Origin: Sedimenticola hydrogenitrophicus
Lineage (GTDB): Bacteria; Pseudomonadota; Gammaproteobacteria; Chromatiales; Chromatiaceae
Length of the DNA: 64,000 nucleotides
Assembly: GCF_025175675.1 (NCBI RefSeq)
Contig: NZ_JANIOA010000016.1
Coordinates: 34,159-98,158 of the forward strand
Direction: 5' to 3'
Part shown: piece by piece, positions 6,824 through 15,891 of the stretch
Layout: every line of letters begins with the position of its first letter
Numbering within the stretch: position 1 is the first letter of the stretch
Notes under the pieces: model-generated
What the model was told of the DNA's origin: nothing
Seen by the model: the letters and a program-made list of their open reading frames with translations, nothing else
Database searches by the model: none
Program-made: the position numbers and the translations under genes

Positions 6824-9631
6824 TCAGCTCAAACCCTGCTCGCACGCCTCGCGCAGGACGCTGCCGGCCGCATCGAAGGATTGATTCAATTGTTCAAATG
6901 CGCCGGTCACGGCGGCGAGATCCCCCTGCCGGGCGGCCAGTTCCATGCGCCGGGCCAGGGCGGAGAGTTTCATCGCACCGACATTGGCGCTGCTCGATTT
7001 CAGCGAATGGGCTGGCAGAATCACCTGCTGGGTATCCCCATCCAGAATACCCGCCTCTATCTCGCGGATCAGTCCCGGCGCCGCATCGAGATAGCTGATC
7101 AGCAGGTCGCTGAAATCGTCGACCATAATCTCATACAGCTCTTCGAGAACGGCTCTGTCGACCTCGATCTCCGACCGATCCCCGTCGGCGGCATGAATGG
7201 ATGCCGCGGCAGACCGCTTCCCAATACGCGGATCAGGCTCTATCTCCCGGCTCTCCGCCGCCCGCGCCTCCGGCTCACTCCGGGGCAGCCACCGGCTGAG
7301 CATCAGGCGCAGGGTCGCGGGCATGACCGGCTTGGAAAGATAATCATCCATACCCGCCTCCAGGCACTTCTCGCAATCCCCTTCCATGGCATTGGCGGTC
7401 ATGGCGATAACCGGCAGGCGCGCCAGCCCCCGGGTCACTTCGCGCAGGCGAATTGCCCGGGTCGCTTCATAGCCGTCCATACGCGGCATCTGGCAGTCCA
7501 TCAGGATCAGGTCGTAGTGCTGCTGATCAATTGCGCGCAGCGCGGCCAGGCCATCCGCGGCCACATCGCACGTCAACCCCAGGCGCAGCAGCATCTTTTT
7601 CGCCACATTGAGATTGATCAGATTGTCCTCGACAATCAGCACATGGCCCATCAGCTGTATCTCATCGGCAGACGGCATCTCTGCCGCGATCGATTCAACC
7701 GGTACGGTCTCCGCCCACGACTGTCCCTGCCCATCGGCATAAAAAAACTGGTTGGCGAGCTTCTCCTCGCCCTGCTCCCGGCTCGCCCCTGCCTCGCTCT
7801 GTACATCCATCACTCGACAGAGGGCACGGTACAGATCGCTCTTTTTCACCGGCCGGCCCAGCGTCGCATCCAGCCCCAGCCGGGTAGCGGAACGGGGAGT
7901 CTGGCCGATGGCGAGCCTTTTCAGGCCAGCCAGTACCGCCTCGCCATTGAGCTCTTGCAGAAAACCCTGCAGTCGACCTCCCAGGGACTTGCTGTCGATC
8001 ACCAGCAGTTCATAGGCCCAGCTCTCACCCAGGCTTGCTGTCGATACCAGTTTAGCCAACGCGTCCATGGTGCCATCCGCACCTTGATAAAGGACGCCCC
8101 ACTCAGCCAGATATTGCCCGATCTTCTCTGCGTGGCGGTCGTTATCGTCGAGCACCAGGACCCGCAGTCCCTGTAGCGAGCGGCGTTCGGCCGGCATATC
8201 CCGCAAGGACTTGCGCAGCGGCACCACGAACCAGAATACCGAGCCCTTGCCCACCTCCGACCTGACCCCGATCTTGCCGTCCATCAGCTCCACCAGCCGG
8301 CGCGAGATCACCAGCCCAAGCCCGGTTCCCCCGTGTTTCCGGGTGGTCGAGGCATCGGCCTGGTTAAACGAGCGGAACAGTCGTGCCTGGATCTCTTCGC
8401 TGATGCCGACCCCACTGTCCCTGATGGTAAAGATCACCTCGACATGCTTCCTGCCGCGGCCCCGGCAGGCCGCCTCCACCACGACACTCCCCCGGGGGGT
8501 GAACTTGATGGCGTTACTGACCAGATTGGTCAACACCTGGCGTAATCTGATGGGATCCCCGCGGACCACCGCGGGCAGATCCGCCGCGACCCGGTAATCC
8601 AGCTCCAGTCCCCGCCGCTCAGCGCTCTTGGCCATCATCGCCACCACCGATTCAACCAGCTCGCGCAGGTTCAGCTCAATCGATTCCAGATCAAGCTTTC
8701 CCGCCTCTATTTTCGAGAAGTCGAGGATATCGTTAATAATGCTCAGCAGGTGATGGGAAGAGTTCAGCGCGGTAGCGACGATCTGCCGCTGCTCCCGGTT
8801 CAGGGTCGTTTCGCGCAGAATCTCCAGCAGCGGCACGATACCGTTCAGCGGCGTGCGGATTTCATGGCTCATGATCGCCAGAAATTCGCTCTTCACCATG
8901 TTGGCAGTCTCCGCCGCCTCTTTGGCCAGGTAGAGTTTCTGTTCGACATCACGCCGCCGCTCATCCTGGTCACTGAGCCGGGAGTGCAGACCGTCCATCT
9001 TCCGCCGCGCCAGATTAAGCTTTCCACTCACATTCTGCTTGCCGGCCCGCAGTCGGGCAATAATGCCGAAGAGCACCGAAAAGGCCATGGCCACCAGGCC
9101 CAGGCCCAGCACAACCGCCAACAGCACCGAGATGCTTGCGCCGGAGGGCCAGAACCGGCTGGCGGTGAACACCCATAACAGGGCTGCCAGGAAACCGGCT
9201 ATAAACAGCAGCAGCGTCAGCTCCAGCGCCGACGACAGCATGATCGACAGCAGCGTGCTGGCACCGATGGCGAGCAGGATGAGCAGCCCGGCATCCGTCT
9301 GCTGGAGCGGCAGGACGTAGGCGGTAATGGCGCCCCAGAGGAGACCTGACAGCAGGGTGGCAGGCAGCGGAAAATATACCCAGGAGCTGATTCCGGCGAT
9401 TTCCGGTTTGCACCGGTACCAGGCATACCAGAGCCCAAGGTGCGCGACGCCGACCAGCAGCAAGCCTCCCGAGAGAACGCCTATCGGCCCACTGCCGACT
9501 CTGCCGTTCAGCCAATAGACCAGCCCCGCCAGCAGAAGGGTGGCGAGCCCGGCAAAACCGAGGCCAGCGTAGAACAGGCGGACCCGCTCCAGGGTGATCA
9601 ATCGCGTCCTGATTATTGTGTGCTCTGACAT
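6824..9631 (-). CDS. Hybrid sensor histidine kinase with two receivers and HPt
   Basis: A 935-residue tripartite hybrid kinase, similar in layout to BarA. About six hydrophobic segments occupy residues 10-195. HisKA has the phospho-acceptor in FLAIMSHEIRTPLNGI (His ~256), followed by an HATPase domain with NAIKFT and GTGLGL. A divergent receiver follows (LRVLVLDDNDRHAEK), then a canonical receiver (HVLIVEDNLINLN, LILMDCQMPRMDG) and a C-terminal HPt with AHSLKSSSANVGA. The sensor is all-membrane with no periplasmic domain, so the signal is probably membrane-borne or intramembrane. The ORF is open another 17 codons upstream, but MSEHTIIRTRL is the more natural start. It is divergent from the regulator at 9890, its probable partner. 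Confidence 0.9.
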   Translation of the reverse strand: MSEHTIIRTRLITLERVRLFYAGLGFAGLATLLLAGLVYWLNGRVGSGPIGVLSGGLLLVGVAHLGLWYAWYRCKPEIAGISSWVYFPLPATLLSGLLWGAITAYVLPLQQTDAGLLILLAIGASTLLSIMLSSALELTLLLFIAGFLAALLWVFTASRFWPSGASISVLLAVVLGLGLVAMAFSVLFGIIARLRAGKQNVSGKLNLARRKMDGLHSRLSDQDERRRDVEQKLYLAKEAAETANMVKSEFLAIMSHEIRTPLNGIVPLLEILRETTLNREQRQIVATALNSSHHLLSIINDILDFSKIEAGKLDLESIELNLRELVESVVAMMAKSAERRGLELDYRVAADLPAVVRGDPIRLRQVLTNLVSNAIKFTPRGSVVVEAACRGRGRKHVEVIFTIRDSGVGISEEIQARLFRSFNQADASTTRKHGGTGLGLVISRRLVELMDGKIGVRSEVGKGSVFWFVVPLRKSLRDMPAERRSLQGLRVLVLDDNDRHAEKIGQYLAEWGVLYQGADGTMDALAKLVSTASLGESWAYELLVIDSKSLGGRLQGFLQELNGEAVLAGLKRLAIGQTPRSATRLGLDATLGRPVKKSDLYRALCRVMDVQSEAGASREQGEEKLANQFFYADGQGQSWAETVPVESIAAEMPSADEIQLMGHVLIVEDNLINLNVAKKMLLRLGLTCDVAADGLAALRAIDQQHYDLILMDCQMPRMDGYEATRAIRLREVTRGLARLPVIAMTANAMEGDCEKCLEAGMDDYLSKPVMPATLRLMLSRWLPRSEPEARAAESREIEPDPRIGKRSAAASIHAADGDRSEIEVDRAVLEELYEIMVDDFSDLLISYLDAAPGLIREIEAGILDGDTQQVILPAHSLKSSSANVGAMKLSALARRMELAARQGDLAAVTGAFEQLNQSFDAAGSVLREACEQGLS

Positions 9632-9889
9632 GCTGTTTCCGGGGTGCCTCCGGCGGGCATCCACACGCATTAAAACAACCAAATTATCGCCGGCGATGCA
9701 ATCCCCGGTACCGCGCAGGGCGGAAACCGCCTATCTTACACCGACACACCGCTTCCGCAGTTGCACAATGCAGAGACGCCGGCAATTGTTCACAAAGGCT
9801 GTCAAGAAGACCATTTTATGCAAAACTGGCGGTTATGATCCTTGCCCTGATTCCGGTCAGCATACACTGTATCCCAAGGAACCGAATAT

Positions 9890-12208
9890 ATGTCCGAGCA
9901 ACAACAGAAAGAGCATGAACTCAAAGCCGCGTTCATTCAGCATCTTCCTGAACGGATTAACAGTATCGGCAACGACTGGGGCCGCCTCTCCCGCGACCCA
10001 TGGGATGATCAGCTGCGCAAAAAATTGTGCCGGAAATTGCAGAATCTTACCGGTTCCTGCGGAAGCTTTGGGCTGATCAACCTGAGTGAGAGCAGCTTTT
10101 CACTGGAAGTCTACCTCGGCGCATTCGGCGATTCGGACAATCGCCCCACCAGCGAACAGCAGTTGACCGTGAACACCCTGATTGCGGCGATCAGACATGA
10201 ATCCGAGTTGCTACACAGCAAATCCGGGATCGAGCGCCCGGTGAACCTGCTGATCTATCTGCTGAGCGGCAATGAACAACTGGCACCCGGCCTGAGCGGC
10301 ATGCTTGAACAACAGGGCTGCACCCTCCTCAGCTTCAACCAGGCCGATGATGTGGAGGGGGAGATACAGCGGCGACTGCCGGATGTACTGATCATCGATG
10401 ACCGCTTTCTGCCCCGGATGGCCCAACTCAATCGCGAACTGGCCATCCAACAGGAACGGCACCACAAACAGGTGGGCCTGATCTGCCTGAGCCAGAGCCG
10501 CGATCTGGAACAACGGCTGCTGGCGTTGCGCAGCGGCGTGGACGCCTACTACATGACACCGGTCAACACCCGGGAGCTGTGTGACAGGGTGATGGAACTA
10601 GCCTCACCCAAAGCCGACCGTTACCGTATCCTGATTGTGGAGGATGACCCGTCACAGGCGGATTTTGCCGCCTCCATTCTCGGCAAGAGCGGCATGAAGA
10701 CACAGGTCCTCACCGACCCGCTGAAAGTGATCGAGGCACTGGATAAATTTCGTCCAGACCTGATTCTGATGGACCTCTATATGCCCAACGCGAACGGCAT
10801 CGAGCTGACCACCATCATCAGGGAACATCCCGATGGCGTCACCACGCCGATTGTTTTCCTCTCCGGCGAGCTGAACACCGACAAGCAGCTGCATGCCCTG
10901 AGCGTTGGCGCTGATGATTTCCTCAGCAAGCCGATCCGCCCGCGGCACCTGATCAACACCATCACCAACCGGGTGCAGCGCGCCCGGATACTCGAAAAAC
11001 GGCATCATCCCCCCAGTTCGCGTGACCAGCTGACCGGACTCTATAACCGTCGCTATTTCTACGAGCAACTGGATCGCATTACCGCCCAGGCACCGGATCG
11101 CGGGACAACCGGTGGTGTCTTGCATATCTCACTGAAGCAGGCTGGCCACACCCGCCCCGACCATGAAAGCCTTCTCGCAAAAATGGGGAGCCAGGTCAGT
11201 GGGCAGCTGGAAGACCAGGATATCGCCGCATGCATAGATGCGGAAAGCTTCGCTGTTCTGGTCATGCGGCCACACCCGAAGAATGTGATCGCCCTGGCCG
11301 AAAAACTTGCCCATAAACTTCTCGGCTTAAAAGATGCGGCTATGCCGCCCCCCAAAATAGGGATCGCCATCCTTGACAGGCAACCGACCAGCGCCGCCGA
11401 GCTGATGGCGAACGCGGCGACCGCCTGCCAGGAGATACAGGACAGCCAACAGCAGGTAAAGCTGTATCAAGAGAGGGGTCACAGCACCGCCCAGGCGGAA
11501 GCGGGACAGCTGCCCCACCTGTTCAGACAAGCGCTGGACAATAACGGCTTTCAGCTCTATTTCAGAACACTGGAGCAGCCGCGGAAGAGCGGGACTGAAG
11601 CGTATGAACTGAAACCGCGTCTGCAACTTGCCGATGGCAGACAGCTGGGCAGCCCGGAGCTGCTGTCATTGGCCGATGAGGAGGGGCTCGGCACCCGGTT
11701 CAGTCAATGGCTCATCGAGCGCGCCCTGAACATACTGGAAGAGAAACGGGCCGAAGGAAAAAACAGCCTGTTCTTCGTGGAGCAATCATCCGAGTCGATC
11801 TTCCAGGGCACCCTCGGCGGCTGGCTCAGGGATCAGTTGCGGACCCGGCAGATGGTGGGTGTCGGTCTGGTATGTGAATATCGAATTGCCGAGTTGAGTG
11901 TCGATCTGAAGCACGCACGACAGCATTTTTCACAACTCCAGGAGATGGGTATCAAGATCTCGCTGGCGCGCTTTGGCGCCAATAGCACCGCCATCAAAGT
12001 CCTGCAGTATCTGAAGGCCGACTACGTCCGGCCGGCGGGTCCGGTATTGCGGGCGGAGAAGCGTGAGATAGCCGGAATCGTGGAGCAGATCCACGGTGCC
12101 AATGCGGGCGTGGCATTGCCTGCCTCGGTCGATCCAAAATCAATCACACCCTGCTGGCTGGAACTCGCCGACCTTGCACCACCGACCTCGGGCATCACCA
12201 ATCCCTGA
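9890..12208 (+). CDS. Response regulator with degenerate HPt, REC, GGDEF and EAL domains
   Basis: A 772-residue multidomain regulator. Residues ~1-105 resemble an HPt domain, but the phospho-His position is Gln51 (LQNLTGSCGSFG). Residues ~117-237 are a pseudo-receiver lacking the acidic pocket and the KP lysine. Residues ~246-365 are an intact receiver (Glu-Asp-Asp 251-253, Asp295, Lys347). A GGDEF-like domain keeps LTGLYNRRYF but has DAESF where GGDEF should be. The C-terminal EAL-like domain lacks EAL and the DFG metal-binding motif (ARFGANSTA instead). It is therefore unlikely to make or cut cyclic di-GMP and may bind it or act as a scaffold. AAGGA precedes the ATG. A Crp/Fnr gene follows 15 bases downstream. 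Confidence 0.88.
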   Translation: MSEQQQKEHELKAAFIQHLPERINSIGNDWGRLSRDPWDDQLRKKLCRKLQNLTGSCGSFGLINLSESSFSLEVYLGAFGDSDNRPTSEQQLTVNTLIAAIRHESELLHSKSGIERPVNLLIYLLSGNEQLAPGLSGMLEQQGCTLLSFNQADDVEGEIQRRLPDVLIIDDRFLPRMAQLNRELAIQQERHHKQVGLICLSQSRDLEQRLLALRSGVDAYYMTPVNTRELCDRVMELASPKADRYRILIVEDDPSQADFAASILGKSGMKTQVLTDPLKVIEALDKFRPDLILMDLYMPNANGIELTTIIREHPDGVTTPIVFLSGELNTDKQLHALSVGADDFLSKPIRPRHLINTITNRVQRARILEKRHHPPSSRDQLTGLYNRRYFYEQLDRITAQAPDRGTTGGVLHISLKQAGHTRPDHESLLAKMGSQVSGQLEDQDIAACIDAESFAVLVMRPHPKNVIALAEKLAHKLLGLKDAAMPPPKIGIAILDRQPTSAAELMANAATACQEIQDSQQQVKLYQERGHSTAQAEAGQLPHLFRQALDNNGFQLYFRTLEQPRKSGTEAYELKPRLQLADGRQLGSPELLSLADEEGLGTRFSQWLIERALNILEEKRAEGKNSLFFVEQSSESIFQGTLGGWLRDQLRTRQMVGVGLVCEYRIAELSVDLKHARQHFSQLQEMGIKISLARFGANSTAIKVLQYLKADYVRPAGPVLRAEKREIAGIVEQIHGANAGVALPASVDPKSITPCWLELADLAPPTSGITNP

Positions 12209-12223
12209 TGCCGGGAACAACTT

Positions 12224-12907
12224 ATGACAATCGATAATCAGAAACGCGCTGCCATGACGCAGCAACTCCGCTTTCTCGCCCAGGCGGATGATCCATTCAG
12301 CCGGCACTTCTTCGAAAAAGCCGTTTTTACAACCCTGAATAAGGGGCAGTACGTCTGCCATGAGGGCAGCAGTTGCAGTCATCTGGCGATCATGCTGAAT
12401 GGTACAGCGCGGGTCTACAAACTGGGTGAAAACGGCAAGGAGATCACCCTGTATCGGGTGGATCCGGGTGAGAGCTGTGTTCTCACCGCCTCCTGCATAC
12501 TCAGCGAAGTGCCCTTTCCCGCGATTGCCGTATGTGAAACCGCGGTCGAAGCGGTGGTAATTCCGGCCGGAGACGTTCAAAAATGGTTATCCGAATCGAT
12601 AACCTGGCGCAACTACATCTTCGGGCTGGTCGCCACCCGGCTGACCAATATCATCAATGTGGTTGAGGACGTGGCTTTCAGGCGCATGGACAAACGCATT
12701 GCCGAGCACCTGTACAAAAGAACGGACAGAACCAGCCATCTCCTGCTGGCAACCCACCAGGAGATCGCCTCCGAGCTCGGCACATCAAGGGAAGTGGTCA
12801 GCAGAATCCTGAAGGAGTTCGAGCTGGAGGCCATTATCAGGGTGACGCGCGGCTCCATCGAACTCCTCGACCCGGAAAAACTCGACCGGAGACGGTGCGA
12901 AATATAG
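12224..12907 (+). CDS. Crp/Fnr family transcriptional regulator
   Basis: A 227-residue regulator with an N-terminal cyclic-nucleotide-binding-type beta barrel (about 25-130), a dimer helix, and a C-terminal winged helix. The recognition helix contains SREVVSRIL (E..SR pattern), as in NnrR/DNR-like members. It lacks the N-terminal CX2CX5C iron-sulfur motif, and its Cys residues are scattered. It probably forms an operon with the upstream regulator. A TGTGACTTAGTCACA palindrome 100 bases downstream, before the DUF2892 gene, is a candidate target. The effector is unknown. Confidence 0.9.
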   Translation: MTIDNQKRAAMTQQLRFLAQADDPFSRHFFEKAVFTTLNKGQYVCHEGSSCSHLAIMLNGTARVYKLGENGKEITLYRVDPGESCVLTASCILSEVPFPAIAVCETAVEAVVIPAGDVQKWLSESITWRNYIFGLVATRLTNIINVVEDVAFRRMDKRIAEHLYKRTDRTSHLLLATHQEIASELGTSREVVSRILKEFELEAIIRVTRGSIELLDPEKLDRRRCEI

Positions 12908-12914
12908 CAGGACC

Positions 12915-12982
12915 GTAACTACTCACCCGGATTGGAAGTGATTGGCCTACCTTGCCGGCCAATCTCCCCCGTGAGTAGTTAC
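12915..12982. repeat. Family A MITE-like element, 68-bp copy
   Basis: A short inverted-repeat element with terminal GTAACTACTCAC and GTGAGTAGTTAC. The inner arms include GATTGGCCTACC and a truncated right half. Flanking 8-mers are GCAGGACC (left) and ACCGGACC (right), matching at 6 of 8 positions as expected of an old 8-bp target duplication. It begins 7 bases after the Crp/Fnr stop. Confidence 0.8.
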
Positions 12983-13007
12983 ACCGGACCGACCATCGCA
13001 ACCCCTG

Positions 13008-13022
13008 TGTGACTTAGTCACA
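13008..13022. promoter_or_regulatory. Candidate Crp/Fnr-family operator before the DUF2892 gene
   Basis: TGTGACTTAGTCACA has perfect 7-base arms around one central base. It resembles a CRP half-site pair (TGTGA/TCACA) but with a 5-base instead of 6-base spacer. A plausible -10 (TATCCT, 13044-13049) puts the palindrome centre near -41, the usual class II activator position. The adjacent Crp/Fnr protein is the obvious candidate binder; this is inference. Confidence 0.5.
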
Positions 13023-13106
13023 GACATCGCCAGATCAACGGCCTATCCTGCACCACTGTGAATGGGGCTCCGCCCCGGATAGAAACTGACTTGACGGGAG
13101 ATTGAG

Positions 13107-13295
13107 ATGAAAAAGAATGTGGGTAGTATCGACAGAGGACTTCGGGCAGTGGTAGGCATTGGACTGGTAGCCTGGGGTATTGCAACCCAGAACTGGTGGG
13201 GGGCCATCGGCATCATCCCCTTGTTCACCGCGGCCATCGGCTGGTGTCCGGCCTACCTGCCGTTTGGCCTGAGCAGCTGCAGGACCAAAACCTAA
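13107..13295 (+). CDS. DUF2892 (YgaP membrane-domain-like) small protein
   Basis: A 62-residue inner-membrane protein with two hydrophobic segments. MKKNVGSIDRGLRAVVGIGL is the typical start of DUF2892, the family of the membrane part of YgaP; the GWCPAYLPFG segment carries a conserved Cys. In other bacteria such domains are often joined to rhodanese domains and linked to sulfur handling, but here it stands alone. The ribosome site is GGGAG. It follows a Crp/Fnr gene and a candidate operator, suggesting direct control. Function is unknown. Confidence 0.85.
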   Translation: MKKNVGSIDRGLRAVVGIGLVAWGIATQNWWGAIGIIPLFTAAIGWCPAYLPFGLSSCRTKT

Positions 13296-13322
13296 AGACC
13301 GCTCGGCGCAGGGTATTGCCGC

Positions 13323-14381
13323 TCAACCCGAGGGCAATACCTTGCTCGGCCAGGATCGGATAACCGCCTGCACCAGCGTTGCCAGCGGAATCGCAAAAAA
13401 CACTCCCCAGAACCCCCAGAGTCCGCCGAACACCAGGATCGCCACTATAATGGCTACGGGGTGGAGATTCACCACCTCGGAGAACAGCAACGGTACCAGG
13501 ACATTGCCATCCAGCGCCTGGATCACGAAATAGGCGACACTGAGCCAGATAAAATCGTTACCCCAGCCCCACTGGAACCAGGCGATCAGGATCACCGGAA
13601 AGGTGACCACCGCCGCGCCTATATAGGGGATGATGACCGAAAGCCCCACCAGCACCGCCAGCAGCATGGCATACTGCAGCCCCATGAAGGTGAAGGTGAA
13701 AAAGCTGACCGAACCAACGATGATGATCTCCCAGAATTTGCCACGCACATAATTGGCAATCTGCTCATCCATGTCCCGCCACACGGAGCCGGCAAAAGTC
13801 CGGTTGCTCGGCAGCAGACCGAGCGCCCAGTCGAGAATGACCCGCTTGTCCTTGAGAAAGAAAAACACCAGCAGCGGCATCAGGATGAGATAGACCAGCA
13901 GGGTGATAATCCCCACCACGGAAGAGAGGGAGAGGGAGACCACCTGTTGACCAAAGGTGGCGATCTCACCCCGCAATATGGTGAATATCTCCTGCACCTG
14001 CGCGGCCGAAATGATATCCGGGTATCTTTCCGGTAGCCGCATCAACAGTTTCTGACCCTCGCCAATCATCGTGGGAATCTGCTGGAACAGCTGCGTCACC
14101 TGACGCGAGAGTTCCGGCAACAGCACAAACAGGATCAGAATGACGAACAGCAGAAAGGCGATAAACACGACCAGTACCGCAGTAAACCGCGGCACCTTCA
14201 TGCGCTCGATCTTCCCCGCCAGCCCCTCCAGCAGATAGGCAATCACCGCACTCGCCAAAACCGGGGTAAGCATCTCCCCCATGGTGATGATGATGGCGAA
14301 GCAGGCCACCAGAAACAGGGCAAGAAAAATCACCTCTGGATCGGAAAAGTGTCGCTTGAACCAATCTGTCAGTAATTGCAT
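13323..14381 (-). CDS. AI-2E family (PerM/TqsA-type) membrane permease
   Basis: A 352-residue protein with about seven to eight helices and the long cytoplasmic/periplasmic middle domain typical of the AI-2E transporter superfamily. The C-terminal motif GAAVVTFPVILIAWFQWG, followed by the region ending FGGLWGFWGVFFAIPLATLV, is characteristic. Members export autoinducer-2 or ions, or act as Na+/H+ antiporters, so substrate assignment is not possible. It lies 26 bases downstream of a small unknown gene on the same strand. Confidence 0.9.
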   Translation of the reverse strand: MQLLTDWFKRHFSDPEVIFLALFLVACFAIIITMGEMLTPVLASAVIAYLLEGLAGKIERMKVPRFTAVLVVFIAFLLFVILILFVLLPELSRQVTQLFQQIPTMIGEGQKLLMRLPERYPDIISAAQVQEIFTILRGEIATFGQQVVSLSLSSVVGIITLLVYLILMPLLVFFFLKDKRVILDWALGLLPSNRTFAGSVWRDMDEQIANYVRGKFWEIIIVGSVSFFTFTFMGLQYAMLLAVLVGLSVIIPYIGAAVVTFPVILIAWFQWGWGNDFIWLSVAYFVIQALDGNVLVPLLFSEVVNLHPVAIIVAILVFGGLWGFWGVFFAIPLATLVQAVIRSWPSKVLPSG

Positions 14382-14407
14382 CCGGATAGGCCTATTGAAG
14401 GTTCTTG

Positions 14408-14797
14408 TTATTGCTCACGCTGTTTTGACACAAGCTCCTGGTGATGGCGCTCAAACAGCGCCTCCAGATCGTCGATCACTTCATTGGCACTGCGTCCATG
14501 CATGATATGGGCCGTCATCAGGGACGAGGTTTCCGTCAACAGGGCGGACCTGTCCAGCATGTGATAACTTTCGGAAAGTCGCTTGATAGCCGCAACGACG
14601 CTCTCGACCTCGGGCCGGGGGATCGGCTTCGGTTCCAGCACGGGCGGCGATCCGGTCGTTTCGGACGCCGGCCCGGAACGCTGCAGCAGAAACTCGGCGA
14701 ATGCCAACAGGCTCAGCCTGTCCGGTTCACTCAGCGCTGAGTACAGCTTAAGCAACTTCCGGTCATCATCCGAAAGTTTCTTCCTGGGCAGCAACAT
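14408..14797 (-). CDS. Small hypothetical protein, helical and soluble
   Basis: A 129-residue protein I do not recognise. It starts MLLPRKKLSDDDRKLLKLYS, is predicted largely helical and charged, and has a proline-rich linker (about residues 45-60, PPVLEPKPIPRPE). No membrane segment, signal peptide or metal motif is visible. The ATG lies two bases beyond the lysR stop (TGA AT ATG), implying translational coupling to the LysR regulator; no good ribosome site is seen. An upstream start in the same frame (14833) would overlap lysR by 34 bases and is less likely. Confidence 0.65.
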   Translation of the reverse strand: MLLPRKKLSDDDRKLLKLYSALSEPDRLSLLAFAEFLLQRSGPASETTGSPPVLEPKPIPRPEVESVVAAIKRLSESYHMLDRSALLTETSSLMTAHIMHGRSANEVIDDLEALFERHHQELVSKQREQ

Positions 14798-14799
14798 AT

Positions 14800-15714
14800 T
14801 CAGTCTATACAGTCGCTCTTGTGCTCCGCACAATACTTCTGTGCGAACTCCAGCAACTCCTCCATCACCCGGGCGCGGAATTTTTGCTTCTGGTGGACAA
14901 ATGAGAAGGGTCTCTCCAGTCCCGGTTCGAGGTTGATGGCCACCAGGGTCCCCAATTTCAGCTCCTTCTGAATAGTCGCGCGGGAGACCACGGAGATACC
15001 CATACCCGCTTCCACGGCACCCTTGACCGCTTCCGGACTCCCCAGCTCCATGGAGATATTCAACTCTTCGACATTCTCCTTGATCTGGGCGAGATATTCA
15101 TTAATCACCTCCCGGGTTCCCGAGCCCTCTTCCCGGCAGATGAAGGGATATTTCACCAGGTCCTCGTAGGTCAGCGTGCTGCGCTGCGCCTCGGGATGAC
15201 CCGGCGGGACAATGGCCACCAGTTGATCCACCTTGCAGATCTCCACCACCAGGTTTTTATTGGCCACGGGGGCTTCAACCACACCCAGGTCTATCGTGTT
15301 GTTCTCCACCATGGAGACGATACCCTCGGTATTGGAGACCTTCAGGTGGATATTGACATCCGGATACTTCACCTTGAAGTCACCGAGTAACGCCGGCAGC
15401 ATATATTCGGCAATGGTGGTACTTGCGCCGATGGTGAGGGAGCCGCTGATCTCCCCGGTCATGGCGCGGACGGAATTTTCCATCTCGGCATAGAGTTCAA
15501 AAATCTTCGCCGCATACTCGTAAACATGCGCCCCCGCATCCGTCAGGCTGATGCGATTATGCGTGCGGTCAAACAGGCGGGTATTGAAGTAATCCTCCAG
15601 CTGCCTGACCTGAAAAGTCACTGCCGGCTGGGTCATATGAAGAGATTCAGCCGCCTTGGTGAAGCTGAGCAACCGTGCCACGGTATGAAACACCTGAAGT
15701 CTGCGATCGGCCAT
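14800..15714 (-). CDS. LysR family transcriptional regulator
   Basis: A 304-residue LysR protein. The N-terminal winged helix (residues 1-60) contains FTKAAESLHMTQPAVTFQVR and RTHNRISLTDAG; the C-terminal ligand-binding domain spans ~90-295. The chosen start MADRRLQVFHTVARL follows GGGGAT at good spacing; the frame is open 45 codons upstream but that part is not LysR-like. The effector domain resembles CysB/CbbR/YeiE-type members (sulfur, carbon fixation or related inducers), but no target is evident from its neighbours. Confidence 0.92.
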   Translation of the reverse strand: MADRRLQVFHTVARLLSFTKAAESLHMTQPAVTFQVRQLEDYFNTRLFDRTHNRISLTDAGAHVYEYAAKIFELYAEMENSVRAMTGEISGSLTIGASTTIAEYMLPALLGDFKVKYPDVNIHLKVSNTEGIVSMVENNTIDLGVVEAPVANKNLVVEICKVDQLVAIVPPGHPEAQRSTLTYEDLVKYPFICREEGSGTREVINEYLAQIKENVEELNISMELGSPEAVKGAVEAGMGISVVSRATIQKELKLGTLVAINLEPGLERPFSFVHQKQKFRARVMEELLEFAQKYCAEHKSDCID

Positions 15715-15891
15715 GTGATATCCCCATAGATACGATTGGTAATAAAATCTTTTTATAGCATACAAATCCTTGAAAAGGCGAATTATTTTAGAACATGATA
15801 ATTCTTTAAAGTACCCGGAAAGGCATCCCGCTCTCCCGACCGGTTGCATACCCGGAGCAGCACCTCCAATAGCACGCCATTAGCGCGCTTT

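Noticed and set aside
15715..15849. 45-codon extension of the LysR gene
   Set aside because: The LysR winged helix starts right after MADRRLQVF, which has a good ribosome site; the upstream part resembles no family.
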